A stretch of DNA of 64,000 nt from Streptomyces sp. SJL17-4 (lineage in GTDB: Bacteria; Actinomycetota; Actinomycetes; Streptomycetales; Streptomycetaceae): assembly GCF_036826855.1 (NCBI RefSeq), contig NZ_CP104578.1, forward strand, positions 2,852,001 to 2,916,000, written 5' to 3'. This document shows, piece by piece, positions 41,269 to 49,094 of this stretch. Both the position numbers and the translations under genes were made by a program. Under the pieces are notes generated by a model that was not told where the DNA came from, ran no database searches, and saw only the letters and a list, made by a program, of their open reading frames with translations. The stretch's first letter is position 1. Every line of letters begins with the position of its first letter.

Positions 41269-41296
41269 CAACAGCGGAAACGCTGAGGACGGGGTC
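41261..41296 (+). terminator. tRNA-Arg terminator
   Basis: GACCCCGTC/GACGGGGTC hairpin followed by TTGTTGT. A second copy lies at the right repeat. Confidence 0.8.
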
Positions 41297-41408
41297 TTGT
41301 TGTATGTGCAGGCGTGAGCAGGGCTGAGCGGCCGTATGACAGGGGTCGCGGCCTGTTCGCGGCCTGGGCCGTGGGGCATCGCCCCAAGTGAGAACCCGGA
41401 AACGACGA

Positions 41409-41434
41409 AGGCCCCGGGACAGGTCCCGGGGCCT
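41409..41434. terminator. Second hairpin downstream of the tRNA
   Basis: AGGCCCCGGGA and TCCCGGGGCCT form a perfect 11-bp stem with a 4-nt loop. Related sequences recur near 44806-44831 and 46329-46353. Confidence 0.6.
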
Positions 41435-41598
41435 CAACTGTGCTTCACTCGCCGCTCTGTGACCCAGATACGCCAGAAACCCGCCAGAACTTGATCTTGG
41501 CCTGCTGAGTGCCTGACGCTGTCAGGGATCTTGGCGATGACGGTCGGTCATGCCCTCGACATCTCAGTCTCCAAGATCCCCGACCTCGTCACCCGCGA

Positions 41599-42609
41599 TC
41601 AGCTCTGCGTCTCCTCGCGGCGTCCAATAGCAGCCGCATCGGGTATGACGAGCAGCTTGCCGGTGGTACGCCGAGCCTCCAGATCGCTGTGGGCCTGGGC
41701 GGCCTCGGACAATGCGTAGCGGCCCGTTACGGTGACCTCAAGCGCCTTGGAACGGACCCACTCGAACACATCGGCGGCCCGTCGGAGCAGTTCGGACCGA
41801 TCGGCGATGAAGTCCCCGAGACTGGGCCGGATCAGGGTCAGCGAACCGCCGTGGGCGAGCCGAATCGGATCAAACGGCGGCACGGCACCACTTGCCGCGC
41901 CGAAGAGCACGAGATGGCCGCGGGGTCGCAGGCTGGCGAGGCTCGCATCGAAGGTGTGCGCGCCGACGCCGTCGAAGACAACCGGCAGTCCCTGACCGCC
42001 GTTGAGCCGCCTCACCTCGGCTGCGAGATCGTCGACTGCGGAGGAAAGGATCACCTCAGCGGCCCCGGCACGCTTCGCCAGCTCGGCCTTCGCCGTGGTC
42101 GACGTCGTGCCGATCACGCTGCCGCCGAGATGGGTGATGAGCTGGGTCAGAAGCAGCCCCATGCCGCCAGCAGCCGCATGCACGAGCACCGTGTCGCCCC
42201 CCTGAACCGGGTAGGCGTCCTTGACGAGATAGTGCGCGGTCATGCCTTGGAGGAGCACGGCGGCGGCTGTCTCGAAGCCGATATCGTCGGGCAGCGGCAC
42301 CAGCCGGGAGGAGTCCACGACGGCCCGCTCGGCATACGTGCCGGGAATCTCCACCCAACCGACCCGGTCCCCGATTGCGACGTCAGCGACGCCGGGTCCA
42401 ACTTCGACGACCGTGCCGGCGCCCTCAGCGCCCGGGGTGAAGGGCAGCGGGAGGCTGTACCGGCCTTCGCGGTGGTAGACGTCGAGGAAGTTGACCCCGG
42501 ATGCGGCGACCTCCACGATCGCCTCGCCCGGACCCGGCCGCGGCTGGTCCACCTTGGCCTCCTGCAGCACCTCGGGACCGCCCACTTCGTACACCTGTAT
42601 CGCTCGCAT
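41599..42609 (-). CDS. NADPH:quinone oxidoreductase-like MDR protein
   Basis: This 336-residue zinc-independent medium-chain reductase begins MRAIQVYEVGGPEVLQ, typical of the QOR group. The NADPH fold has VLVHAAAGGMGLLLTQL. The ATG at 42609 follows TTGGAGGG at good spacing. It reduces quinones or unsaturated carbonyls with NADPH. Cargo of the tRNA-Arg island. Confidence 0.93.
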   Translation of the reverse strand: MRAIQVYEVGGPEVLQEAKVDQPRPGPGEAIVEVAASGVNFLDVYHREGRYSLPLPFTPGAEGAGTVVEVGPGVADVAIGDRVGWVEIPGTYAERAVVDSSRLVPLPDDIGFETAAAVLLQGMTAHYLVKDAYPVQGGDTVLVHAAAGGMGLLLTQLITHLGGSVIGTTSTTAKAELAKRAGAAEVILSSAVDDLAAEVRRLNGGQGLPVVFDGVGAHTFDASLASLRPRGHLVLFGAASGAVPPFDPIRLAHGGSLTLIRPSLGDFIADRSELLRRAADVFEWVRSKALEVTVTGRYALSEAAQAHSDLEARRTTGKLLVIPDAAAIGRREETQS

Positions 42610-42716
42610 GACCCTCCAATATCGGCTCACCCCCCACCAACCCCGTTGATGGCGATCCGATTCCCGGCAGGCAAACCACCCGAAAGCCGCGTCCCCAACC
42701 CAACGAGGCAATACGC

Positions 42717-43034
42717 CTAGTCGTCGAACTCGAAGCCCGGCGTTGTCGCGCGATCAATGATGTCGCTGGCTGCGCCAGGGCTCGTGATGACGGATTCAAG
42801 GGCTTCCTTGAGTCGTGTGAGGTCGCCCAGACTGCCGACCGCGCAGAACATGCCGGCCTCGCTGTCGAAGTCGAGACTCTCGGCAAGGTCCGGCCAGGCG
42901 AACTGCACGAGACCTTCCCAGAAGCAGCCGTTCGGCTCATGCCCGGCGGCAGCTACTGCAGCACCGACAGGCAGACCACCGGCATTCAACGTCAGCGAGT
43001 GCTCACCGTCGAAGTCATGCAGGTTGATAGTCAC
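42717..43034 (-). CDS. Imm51-like immunity protein
   Basis: This 105-residue acidic protein resembles the Imm51 family: INLHDFDGEHSLTLNAG at the start, the central PNGCFWEGLVQFAW and DSEAGMFCAVGSL. Imm proteins neutralise polymorphic toxin nuclease or other toxin domains. No toxin gene is beside it, so it would be an orphan immunity gene. GTG 43034 fits the domain start; the open frame continues upstream to 43115. Recognition is from memory of the family pattern. Confidence 0.6.
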   Translation of the reverse strand: MTINLHDFDGEHSLTLNAGGLPVGAAVAAAGHEPNGCFWEGLVQFAWPDLAESLDFDSEAGMFCAVGSLGDLTRLKEALESVITSPGAASDIIDRATTPGFEFDD

Positions 43035-43412
43035 AGCGCGCTGATCCCACCCTCTACTGCACGGGTTTCCCGTTGCGTCGAACCGACTGTCCGCGTCCGT
43101 CCCTGCGCCAAGCACTGGTGGGTGTGGCCGACGCAGCTGTTGCAGATTTCTCTACCTCATCAAGGCACCCGCCGCGCACGGCGCGGCGCGCGCGGCCCGT
43201 CGCACAGGCCTGCGCTCCTGTCTACGCCCCGCTCCAGCCCGGCCGCCGTCCGCACGCCTGACGGCTCGGGTTTATGGGCGGGATGAACCACGACGCGGCC
43301 GGGACGAGTGCGCGAGGGGCCAGCCCGGACGATGCCTCCGGCGAGGGCGCTCAGGCTCCGGGATGGAGGGGGTCCGTGGGCTACTGCCGGCAGCGTCGTG
43401 GTGGAGGCAGGG

Positions 43413-43484
43413 GCTCCCATCCCGTCTGCCATCGACCCAGGCAGAGCCGAGCAGGCGCGGGTCGACGGCAGACGGGATGGGAGC
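43413..43484. repeat. 26-bp-arm inverted repeat
   Basis: GCTCCCATCCCGTCTGCC-A-TCGACCC (43413-43438) is matched by its reverse complement at 43459-43484 with one mismatch, around a 20-nt loop. No ORF of credible codon pattern covers it. It could fold as a very stable RNA hairpin or be the remnant of a mobile element. Confidence 0.85.
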
Positions 43485-43549
43485 TGGGTGAGTGGTCGGC
43501 GAGGCCAGCGACCGGCTCCCTCGCGTGAGTCCAGGCCACGCGAACCTGA

Positions 43550-43777
43550 AACGGATTTGTCCATTACAAGTGGCGACCTCAGGGCGACTCCGAATATGCC
43601 CAGAGTCTTCAGCGGGTCGAATCGATAGCCAAAGATGCGAAGAGCCTAGTCGCCCACCTTGAGGAAGTCTCGAACCAAATACTCTTCGCTGGTCGGCGCA
43701 CCGCATTGCAAGAGAAAGTGAGGGAGATGTGCGTCGACAAGTCAACCGGCGGAGACGGGGTGGCCGGTACGGCTTGA
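43550..43777 (+). pseudogene. 5'-truncated gene fragment
   Basis: A frame open from just after TGA 43547 to TGA 43775 encodes about 75 residues, including YAQSLQRVESIAKDAKSLV and VSNQILFAGRRTALQEKVRE, a helical, charged sequence with lower GC than its surroundings. No start codon is available, so it looks like the C-terminal remnant of a longer protein. Family not recognised. Confidence 0.4.
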
Positions 43778-43991
43778 GCCCCCACGTGGTAGCACTCCTA
43801 TGAGGTGTCGCTCCTGAGGTGTGTTGGCGACGAACGAGACCATGAGCGGAGCTTGAGGCGGGCGAAGTCTGGGCCGTCCCTGAGCCGTGCGAGGGGGCTC
43901 AGGGCAAGATGGGGTGTTTCTCGCCAACAAGGTGATGGCGCCCATGTGACAGGGATGCTCGTCCCAGGTCCGAAACGGGAACGATGGGGCC

Positions 43992-44477
43992 ATGACCAAC
44001 GACCAGAAGGCAGCACAGCAGTTGGCCGGCCAGGCCCGCGAGGTGGGGCGGGTGTCCGGGCGGGAGCGGTGGCGCGACGTGTTGCAGTGGGTGAGCCGAG
44101 GGCGGTTCGGGCGACAGCGCGGGTGGGTGGCCGTGCCCAAGTTAGACACGCCTTGGCAGGACACCGTCTCCGGGGAACGGCAAGGCTGGCGTGAGCGTGC
44201 AGCCAATCTGGACGGCGAGTTCGCATTCAGCGTTGACTACCAGGTCTGCCCCCACTGCCAGCTTGGGTGGGTCGAGCAGCCTTACACCCTGCCGGAGTAC
44301 CAGCGATGCGGTCTGGCCTCCGCCGGTCTCGCGGCGCTGCGGATCGAGCACCCAGGCCTGTCCTGGCACACCTTGGGTGGGCACCTCCACGATTCCAAGG
44401 CATTCTGGGCGGCCGTAGGAACCAATGTGCCCGGCAAGTACCAACAGCGCAGCCTTTGTTCCCACATCGCTGTCTAG
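43992..44477 (+). CDS. GNAT-like protein with CxxC motif
   Basis: This 161-residue protein has a basic N-terminal region, then YQVCPHCQLGWVEQPYT with a CxxC pair. YQRCGLASAGLAALR resembles the acetyl-CoA loop of GNAT acetyltransferases (Q/R-x-x-G-x-G/A), and SKAFWAAVG is similar to the C-terminal GNAT motif. It ends 106 nt before the right direct repeat, so it is the last cargo gene of the island. Substrate unknown; assignment to GNAT is moderate. Confidence 0.6.
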   Translation: MTNDQKAAQQLAGQAREVGRVSGRERWRDVLQWVSRGRFGRQRGWVAVPKLDTPWQDTVSGERQGWRERAANLDGEFAFSVDYQVCPHCQLGWVEQPYTLPEYQRCGLASAGLAALRIEHPGLSWHTLGGHLHDSKAFWAAVGTNVPGKYQQRSLCSHIAV

Positions 44478-44582
44478 TGAGGTGCAACAGAGCCTTCGCG
44501 AGCTGCGGCCTATTCGTGGACCGACAAGGCTTGGCCACCCGCTCATAGGTCACTGACCTGCACAGACGCCTCAGGCGCACAG

Positions 44583-44655
44583 GGCCTCCGGAGCCGTGTG
44601 CGCAGGTTCGAATCCTGCCGGGGGCACTTCGCAGGAAGTGCCAGACAGACCCCGT
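44583..44655 (+). repeat. Right 73-bp direct repeat (attR-like)
   Basis: Identical to 41196-41268; it is a 3' fragment of tRNA-Arg without the 5' half and is not itself a tRNA gene. Similarity to the left flank continues to about 44740. Confidence 0.9.
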
Positions 44656-44683
44656 GATCAGCGGAAACGCTGAGAACGGGGTC
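44648..44683 (+). terminator. Terminator copy at right repeat
   Basis: GACCCCGT/ACGGGGTC hairpin followed by TTGTTGT, duplicating 41261-41296. Confidence 0.7.
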
Positions 44684-45197
44684 TTGTTGTATGTGCGGGC
44701 GTGGGTCGGGGTGAGCGGCCGTGTGACAGGGGTCGCGGACTGGTCGCGGACTGGTCGCGGACAGGATCTCGCGGCATCGGCGACGCAGGTCCGTCCGGGC
44801 AGCGACGGCCCCCGGACAGGTGCAGGGGCCTTGAGGGCAGATGGCGGCTCACCCTCTGACCTCGCGCACCAAGGTGTTGGTCGGTCTCGTCGCTGAGTTC
44901 CAGCTCGTGGGGGAGCCCGAAGTGGCTCAGGAGCCGACCCAGGTCGTCGAGGCGGGCGGGGTCGACGACGCCGTTGAGCAGGACCTTCGAGCCGTCGATC
45001 GGATGGATCTCCATCTGGCACCAGCTGGTCTCCAGCTCGTAGCCGTACCAGGACGACGAACGAGAGCTCCAGCCTGCTCCGACGAAGCGAGCGGCCACGA
45101 CAGAGGCGTCAGGGCAACCGTGCAACACACCGCACACGTTGTCGCTCAGGTCGAGCCACTGCCGATCGAGCTCCAGGCCCTCATCGGATACGTCCAC
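44658..45197 (-). CDS. Conserved hypothetical protein, probably frameshifted near its C-terminus
   Basis: Reading from GTG 45197 gives VDVSDEGLELDRQWLDL and WYGYELETSWCQMEIHPID, then LLNGVVDPARLDDLGRLL and ELELSDETD, which looks like a real protein of about 110-120 residues. After that the frame runs into Arg/Pro-rich sequence over the duplicated tRNA flank. A shift of one nucleotide after DETD would give NTLVREVRG and a stop at 44849-44851. The gene is therefore probably frameshifted, or the natural end is changed by the insertion. Function not recognised. Confidence 0.5.
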   Translation of the reverse strand: MDVSDEGLELDRQWLDLSDNVCGVLHGCPDASVVAARFVGAGWSSRSSSWYGYELETSWCQMEIHPIDGSKVLLNGVVDPARLDDLGRLLSHFGLPHELELSDETDQHLGARGQRVSRHLPSRPLHLSGGRRCPDGPASPMPRDPVRDQSATSPRPLSHGRSPRPTPAHTTRPRSQRFR

Positions 45198-45497
45198 ACC
45201 CGGAGTATGCGGCGGCTGATCCACCACGATCACTCGTACCGCGGTCGTCGTGGCTCTCACCCTGTGGAGCCGGCATGCCCGTGACCTCAGTCGTGTCAGT
45301 GGTAGCCACTACCGTGGCGAGGATCGTCAGGTGTGTGCTGCCAAGGGGAGCCTGTGGAGAGTCGGTTTCGCTTCGGCCAGGTCCATCGCCCGCGCCAGGC
45401 GCGCAACAGGCGATGCGATGACCGCTCATTTGCTCCGATTGCTTCACGAAAGGGGACCTGGTTGTCGAGCCGGCCGAGATATCCACACGGCAAGGTC

Positions 45498-46253
45498 ATG
45501 GGTTGGAAGCTGGGCCTGATCATACTGGGTTCCCTCGGACTCCCACTGCTCAATAACTGGGCAAGCGGACTACCACTTGCCTCGGCGGACACCGGAAGCG
45601 GATTCATGCGAATCCAGGACATCTCCGCTTCAGTGGCCCTAGGGCTCATCCTCGCGTTGCCCGTCGAGATGCTCGCTCAGTCTTCCCACCGGCGTCAGTT
45701 GAGGCGTCACGAGGAAGAGATCGGAAGACTTCGAGACGAGAATCGCAAGATGCAACTGCTGATTCTCCACGAGAGGCAGAGGAGGAGGGAGGCGTGGATC
45801 AGCGGGCTTGAATCAAGCCGTCTTGCCAGGAAGGTGGAATACAGTCCCTCCATCACCGAGATCGACGAATCCTCGCCAGCCGAGTTCGAGTACCTCATTC
45901 GGAGGTTGATGGAGCGAGACGGCCTCAAGGCCGAGGTCATCGGCGGTAGAGGCGACCAGGCAGTCGACGTCCTGGCGGAAAACGCTGCCGGCCGGTCGAT
46001 CGCAGTACAGTGCAAGCACACGACCCGCGGCCGTAAAGTCGACTCCAAGGTTCTCTATCAAATAAATGGAACCTCCCAGGCCGTCTACGGTGCGAACGAA
46101 TCGATGGTCGTCACCAACGGATCATTTACGCGCGACGCCGCGGACTGGGGCGCCAAACACGGCATCCAGTTGATCGACCGTGAGGTCCTGGCCAGATGGT
46201 CGGAGGATGCGGATCACTTGTATCAAGTTGCAGATCTCGAACTTCCGCTTTGA
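45498..46253 (+). CDS. Membrane-anchored Mrr-type restriction endonuclease
   Basis: About 251 residues from ATG 45498. Two hydrophobic segments (about 5-22 and 40-57) are followed by a charged coiled-coil stretch (about 60-105) and a C-terminal Mrr_cat domain (about 125-250). The PD-(D/E)xK core is visible as GGRGDQAVDVLAENA then SIAVQCKHT, and the family continues with VTNGSFTRDAADWGAKHGIQL. Mrr proteins cut modified or foreign DNA. Membrane anchoring of this nuclease domain suggests action on incoming DNA at the envelope (inference). Lower-GC codons than the core genes suggest acquisition. Confidence 0.85.
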   Translation: MGWKLGLIILGSLGLPLLNNWASGLPLASADTGSGFMRIQDISASVALGLILALPVEMLAQSSHRRQLRRHEEEIGRLRDENRKMQLLILHERQRRREAWISGLESSRLARKVEYSPSITEIDESSPAEFEYLIRRLMERDGLKAEVIGGRGDQAVDVLAENAAGRSIAVQCKHTTRGRKVDSKVLYQINGTSQAVYGANESMVVTNGSFTRDAADWGAKHGIQLIDREVLARWSEDADHLYQVADLELPL

Positions 46254-46600
46254 ACGGCCAGCACTCCTACGTGAGATCGCGGCCTGGGCCGGGAGGCGAA
46301 GCCGCAGGTGGGAACGCAGAAACGCAGAAGGCCCCGGGACCGGTTCCCAGGGGACTCGCGTGGGGTGCCCGGTCGGCCGGCGGGGGACCAGGCGCGCACC
46401 TCGTCATCGGTCAACGGACGCATGAACGGACCGTCGTCCGTGTCCGTGGCATCGATCATGTGGGGGAAGTCCAGCACCGTGGCCGTGCCGCCGGTGAAGG
46501 TGTACTCGTGCCATGCCGGATCCCGCCACAACTCCTCGATGGATCGGCCTTCGAAGCCGTGACCCTCACAAGGCACCGACAGCGCTGCTCCCTTGACCAC
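46223..46600 (-). CDS. Conserved hypothetical protein, both ends uncertain
   Basis: The central segment, including SVPCEGHGFEGRSIEELW, WHEYTFTGGTATVLDF and GPFMRPLTDDEVRAW, looks like genuine coding sequence. The same frame stays open upstream without a start codon (RPEAQWAVRVVKG), while the ATG at about 46650 is in another frame. The C-terminal 45 residues run through the hairpin repeat and overlap the Mrr gene end by 31 nt. It therefore looks like a partly damaged gene. It follows the beta-family gene in the same direction. Function unknown. Confidence 0.5.
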   Translation of the reverse strand: MVKGAALSVPCEGHGFEGRSIEELWRDPAWHEYTFTGGTATVLDFPHMIDATDTDDGPFMRPLTDDEVRAWSPAGRPGTPRESPGNRSRGLLRFCVPTCGFASRPRPRSHVGVLAVQSGSSRSAT

Positions 46601-46667
46601 TCGTACCGCCCACTGTGCTTCGGGGCGAAGAGGTGGGACCTGACGGGCCGGCAGTGCATCGGCGCCC

Positions 46668-47717
46668 TCAGGGGTGCCCGAAGGTGGCCAGGTTGGCTGA
46701 CACCACTGCCAGGTGGTGCGAGGTTGCCCAGGCTCGCCATTGCGTTCCGCCTCCGGCCTTGGGTCTTTGGCGATTCGCGCACTCCTTCAGTCGGGCGTCG
46801 CCCCACGACGTTCGCGCGCCTGTGGTCGGCCAGTGAGGTGAGTCGACCAAGTCGGCGCTCAGTACGAAGAAGTCGTCATTGCCTGAGCGGACTCGCGGAT
46901 AGACGAAGACCTGCCATGCATCCGCTGTCGTGTAGCGCATGTTGGGGTCCGGAGTCCCACGGGACTTCACAGGCATCCGCGGATGCGTCACTCCGAAGTC
47001 TCCGAAGTCCGGGGATTTCCCGCGGTGTCCATTGAGGACCCGTCGCCAGAGCTGTGCGTCTCTCCGGGCCACCGGCGTTGCTCGGCCCCTCGGGAAGCCC
47101 GTCAGGTTGACCGGGAAGGCGCCGGCAGCGACGCACTCGTGGCGCCAGTCCCATGAGGTGAGAGCCTCCAGGGCGAAGACGGCGCGGTCGGCAAGCCGAT
47201 CCCTTTCGATCTCCGAGTCGACAGGACCGGCATCGATGAGGAGGCCGACTTCCTCCGGTTCGAGGCGTAAAGCCTTGAAGAGTCCTCTGATCTCGGCGCG
47301 ATCGGGAAGGCGCTGAGGAGAGTCCAGCGCAACAGACACCCGTAAGCAGGCACCACGCTGATGCTCAGCTGCCGCCCGTGCCGCCTCGACGAGGACGTCT
47401 CCTTCGTCTGTGTGCCGGACGACCGGGCACATGGCTACACCACGGAGGCCGAGGGACTCGCTCAGGCGGGCCATGGGACCACCGGCGTCGCCCTTGAGGA
47501 CTCGTGTTGTCGGTAGGGCTCCGCTGTCGACGGTCAGGACCGTGCCCTGGGGCACCGCGTCCATCGCACGGTCACAGAAGGTCTCCAGGACATCCCGGAC
47601 GTCCGGGTCGGGGACCAGCTCCATGACAGGGCGGATGCACGAGCGGACCGCCGGCGTGACATGCCCGAGAGCCGAGAACTCCCCCGCCTTGCCCTTGAGT
47701 ATCGGAACGTAGGCCAA
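46668..47717 (-). CDS. Beta-family protein
   Basis: About 349 residues from TTG 47717, with GGGGGAA 4 nt upstream. The N-terminus LAYVPILKGKAGEFSAL and the TIM-barrel-like pattern with FPVNLTGFPRG and TTADAWQVFVYPRV match the beta protein family, named after a phage protein and common in defence-type islands. No catalytic residues are known to me. It neighbours an Mrr nuclease, so a defence context is possible. Confidence 0.75.
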   Translation of the reverse strand: MAYVPILKGKAGEFSALGHVTPAVRSCIRPVMELVPDPDVRDVLETFCDRAMDAVPQGTVLTVDSGALPTTRVLKGDAGGPMARLSESLGLRGVAMCPVVRHTDEGDVLVEAARAAAEHQRGACLRVSVALDSPQRLPDRAEIRGLFKALRLEPEEVGLLIDAGPVDSEIERDRLADRAVFALEALTSWDWRHECVAAGAFPVNLTGFPRGRATPVARRDAQLWRRVLNGHRGKSPDFGDFGVTHPRMPVKSRGTPDPNMRYTTADAWQVFVYPRVRSGNDDFFVLSADLVDSPHWPTTGARTSWGDARLKECANRQRPKAGGGTQWRAWATSHHLAVVSANLATFGHP

Positions 47718-47794
47718 CGGCTTCCCCCAGCGCACTCGGCACCAAGCCCATGGATGTCTCACTCACGCCCACCAGAGTCTGACGAGAACTCATC

Positions 47795-47996
47795 GACTCG
47801 AAAAGGGGCATAAACCAGCCGTAAGTCTCATTCTTGACCTGCTGGGACAGCTCAGGTCGTACACCCACCTGCGGGTCGGTGGGGGCAACACCGTGTCACC
47901 CCGGCTGTACTTCCACGACGACGGGCCGGGCACGGACTCGTGTACCTCGTGTACCTGGGATGCGTCGGCCCGCATCCGGACGACACGCAGACCTGA
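47795..47996 (+). pseudogene. Decayed gene fragment
   Basis: A frame reading LILDLLGQLRSYTHLRVG then SPRLYFHDDGPGT looks coding. One nucleotide later the alternative frame continues as VYLVYLGCVGPHPDDTQT and stops at 47994-47996. This pattern indicates the C-terminal remnant of a protein with a frameshift. Family not recognised. The rest of 47,718-48,024 holds nothing else I can support. Confidence 0.4.
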
Positions 47997-48024
47997 CGTC
48001 GGCGCGTGGCGGCGGACTTCGTCG

Positions 48025-48678
48025 TCAGTGGCCGAGAACGGCGGCCGTCAGGGCGATGTTGTGGGCGACGTGCCAGCGGCCGGGGAGGGTGGGGATGCGG
48101 CGGCCTGCTACTTCGAGGCCCGGGACCAGCAGGCGGGCGGTGAAGTGGCCGTTGGGGTGGAGGGTGATGTCGGCTTCGTCGAAGTCCAGCCACTTCCGGG
48201 TCAGCGGGTACCACACCTTGTAGACCGACTCCTTGGCGCTGAACAGGAGTCGGTCCCAGTGGGTCGAGGGGTGGGTGCGGGCGAGGTGGGCGAGGCGTTC
48301 GCGTTCGGCGGGGAGGGTCACGTACTCCAGTACTCCCGGCCGCAGCGGTCCGTGCGGCTCGGCGTCGATGCCCAGACCCGTCAGGGCGGTGGCGGGTGCG
48401 GCCACCGCCCCGCGGTAGCCGGCGCAGTGCGTCATGCTGCCGACGAGTCCGTCCGGCCACAACGGCTCGCCCTTCGGGCCCGGCAGGATCGGTGCGGCAG
48501 GTGTGCCGAGTTCCGCCATGGCCTGCCGGGCGCAGAGCCGGACCGTATGGAAGGAGTCGCGGCGGCCGGCCGCCGCACGGGCCACCACCGCCTCCTCCTC
48601 CGGATAGGGAGTGACCGGCTCCAGGTCGTCGAACCGCTCGGCGCAGGCGACCGAGGCCGGCAGGATCTCGGCGAGCAT
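48025..48678 (-). CDS. 4'-phosphopantetheinyl transferase, EntD type
   Basis: This 217-residue protein has GIDAEPHGPL and the signature FSAKESVYKVWYPLTRKWLDF of EntD/Sfp-like transferases, with Mg-binding acidic residues. It moves phosphopantetheine from CoA to the Ser of carrier proteins; S49 of the cluster ACP is the likely target. ATG 48678 is used. Last gene of the PPOX/AT/DH/MFS transcription unit. Confidence 0.93.
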   Translation of the reverse strand: MLAEILPASVACAERFDDLEPVTPYPEEEAVVARAAAGRRDSFHTVRLCARQAMAELGTPAAPILPGPKGEPLWPDGLVGSMTHCAGYRGAVAAPATALTGLGIDAEPHGPLRPGVLEYVTLPAERERLAHLARTHPSTHWDRLLFSAKESVYKVWYPLTRKWLDFDEADITLHPNGHFTARLLVPGLEVAGRRIPTLPGRWHVAHNIALTAAVLGH

Positions 48679-48695
48679 GTCTCGTCCTCGGGGGG

Positions 48696-49094
48696 TCACT
48701 GGCAGGAGACCGCCTCCGGCCGGACGACCAGACGGACCCGGGTACGGACGTCCGGCGGCAGCTGTCCGCCGAGCTCCCGGCCGTACCGGGCGGCCAGGCG
48801 CTGGAAGAACTCGCCCTCGGCGTCCGGCACGACCCGGTCCACGCGGCCCCGGACCTCCAGGTAGCGGTACGGCTGTTCCGGGTCGTTGATCGACACGGAG
48901 ACCCGGGCGTCCCGCTGGATGTTGGCGTACTTGACCCGGGCGGTGGACGTGGTGAACGACAGTTCGCCGTCCTCCCACAGCACCCACATGGGGTTGACCT
49001 GCGGGGCGCCGTCCGCCCGGAGGGTGCCGACATGGCAGTAGAGCGGCCGGGTGAGCAGGTCCTCATGACTGCCCGGCACCACTGATCGGGTCAT
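48696..49094 (-). CDS. PPOX-class (pyridoxamine 5'-phosphate oxidase fold) protein
   Basis: This 132-residue split-barrel protein begins MTRSVVPGSHEDLL. It has YCHVGTLRADGAPQVNPMWV and YANIQRDARVSVSI, typical of PPOX-like F420- or FMN-dependent oxidoreductases. It overlaps the AT gene by one base (TGATG). It may reduce or oxidise an intermediate of the cluster product; cofactor not determinable. Confidence 0.88.
   Translation of the reverse strand: MTRSVVPGSHEDLLTRPLYCHVGTLRADGAPQVNPMWVLWEDGELSFTTSTARVKYANIQRDARVSVSINDPEQPYRYLEVRGRVDRVVPDAEGEFFQRLAARYGRELGGQLPPDVRTRVRLVVRPEAVSCQ

Larger units (their letters stand above)
41196..44655 (+). mobile_element. Remnant integrated element at tRNA-Arg
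   Basis: About 3.4 kb bracketed by perfect 73-bp repeats of the tRNA-Arg 3' part, the usual product of site-specific integration by a tyrosine recombinase. No integrase, excisionase, replication or transfer gene is visible, so the element is a remnant or was mobilised in trans. Cargo: a quinone oxidoreductase, an Imm51-like protein, a gene fragment, a long inverted repeat and a GNAT-like protein. Confidence 0.75.

Noticed and set aside
43742..44206. Minus-strand frame of 154 codons in the island
   Set aside because: Pro/Arg/Cys-rich composition and overlap with the better plus-strand GNAT-like gene.
41269..44582. Integrase or plasmid transfer genes inside the island
   Set aside because: Looked on both strands for a tyrosine recombinase R-H-R-Y pattern and FtsK/SpoIIIE-like P-loops; none found.
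44583..44655. Second tRNA gene
   Set aside because: Only the 3' part from the anticodon stem is present; acceptor and D arm 5' halves are missing. It is the attR-like repeat.
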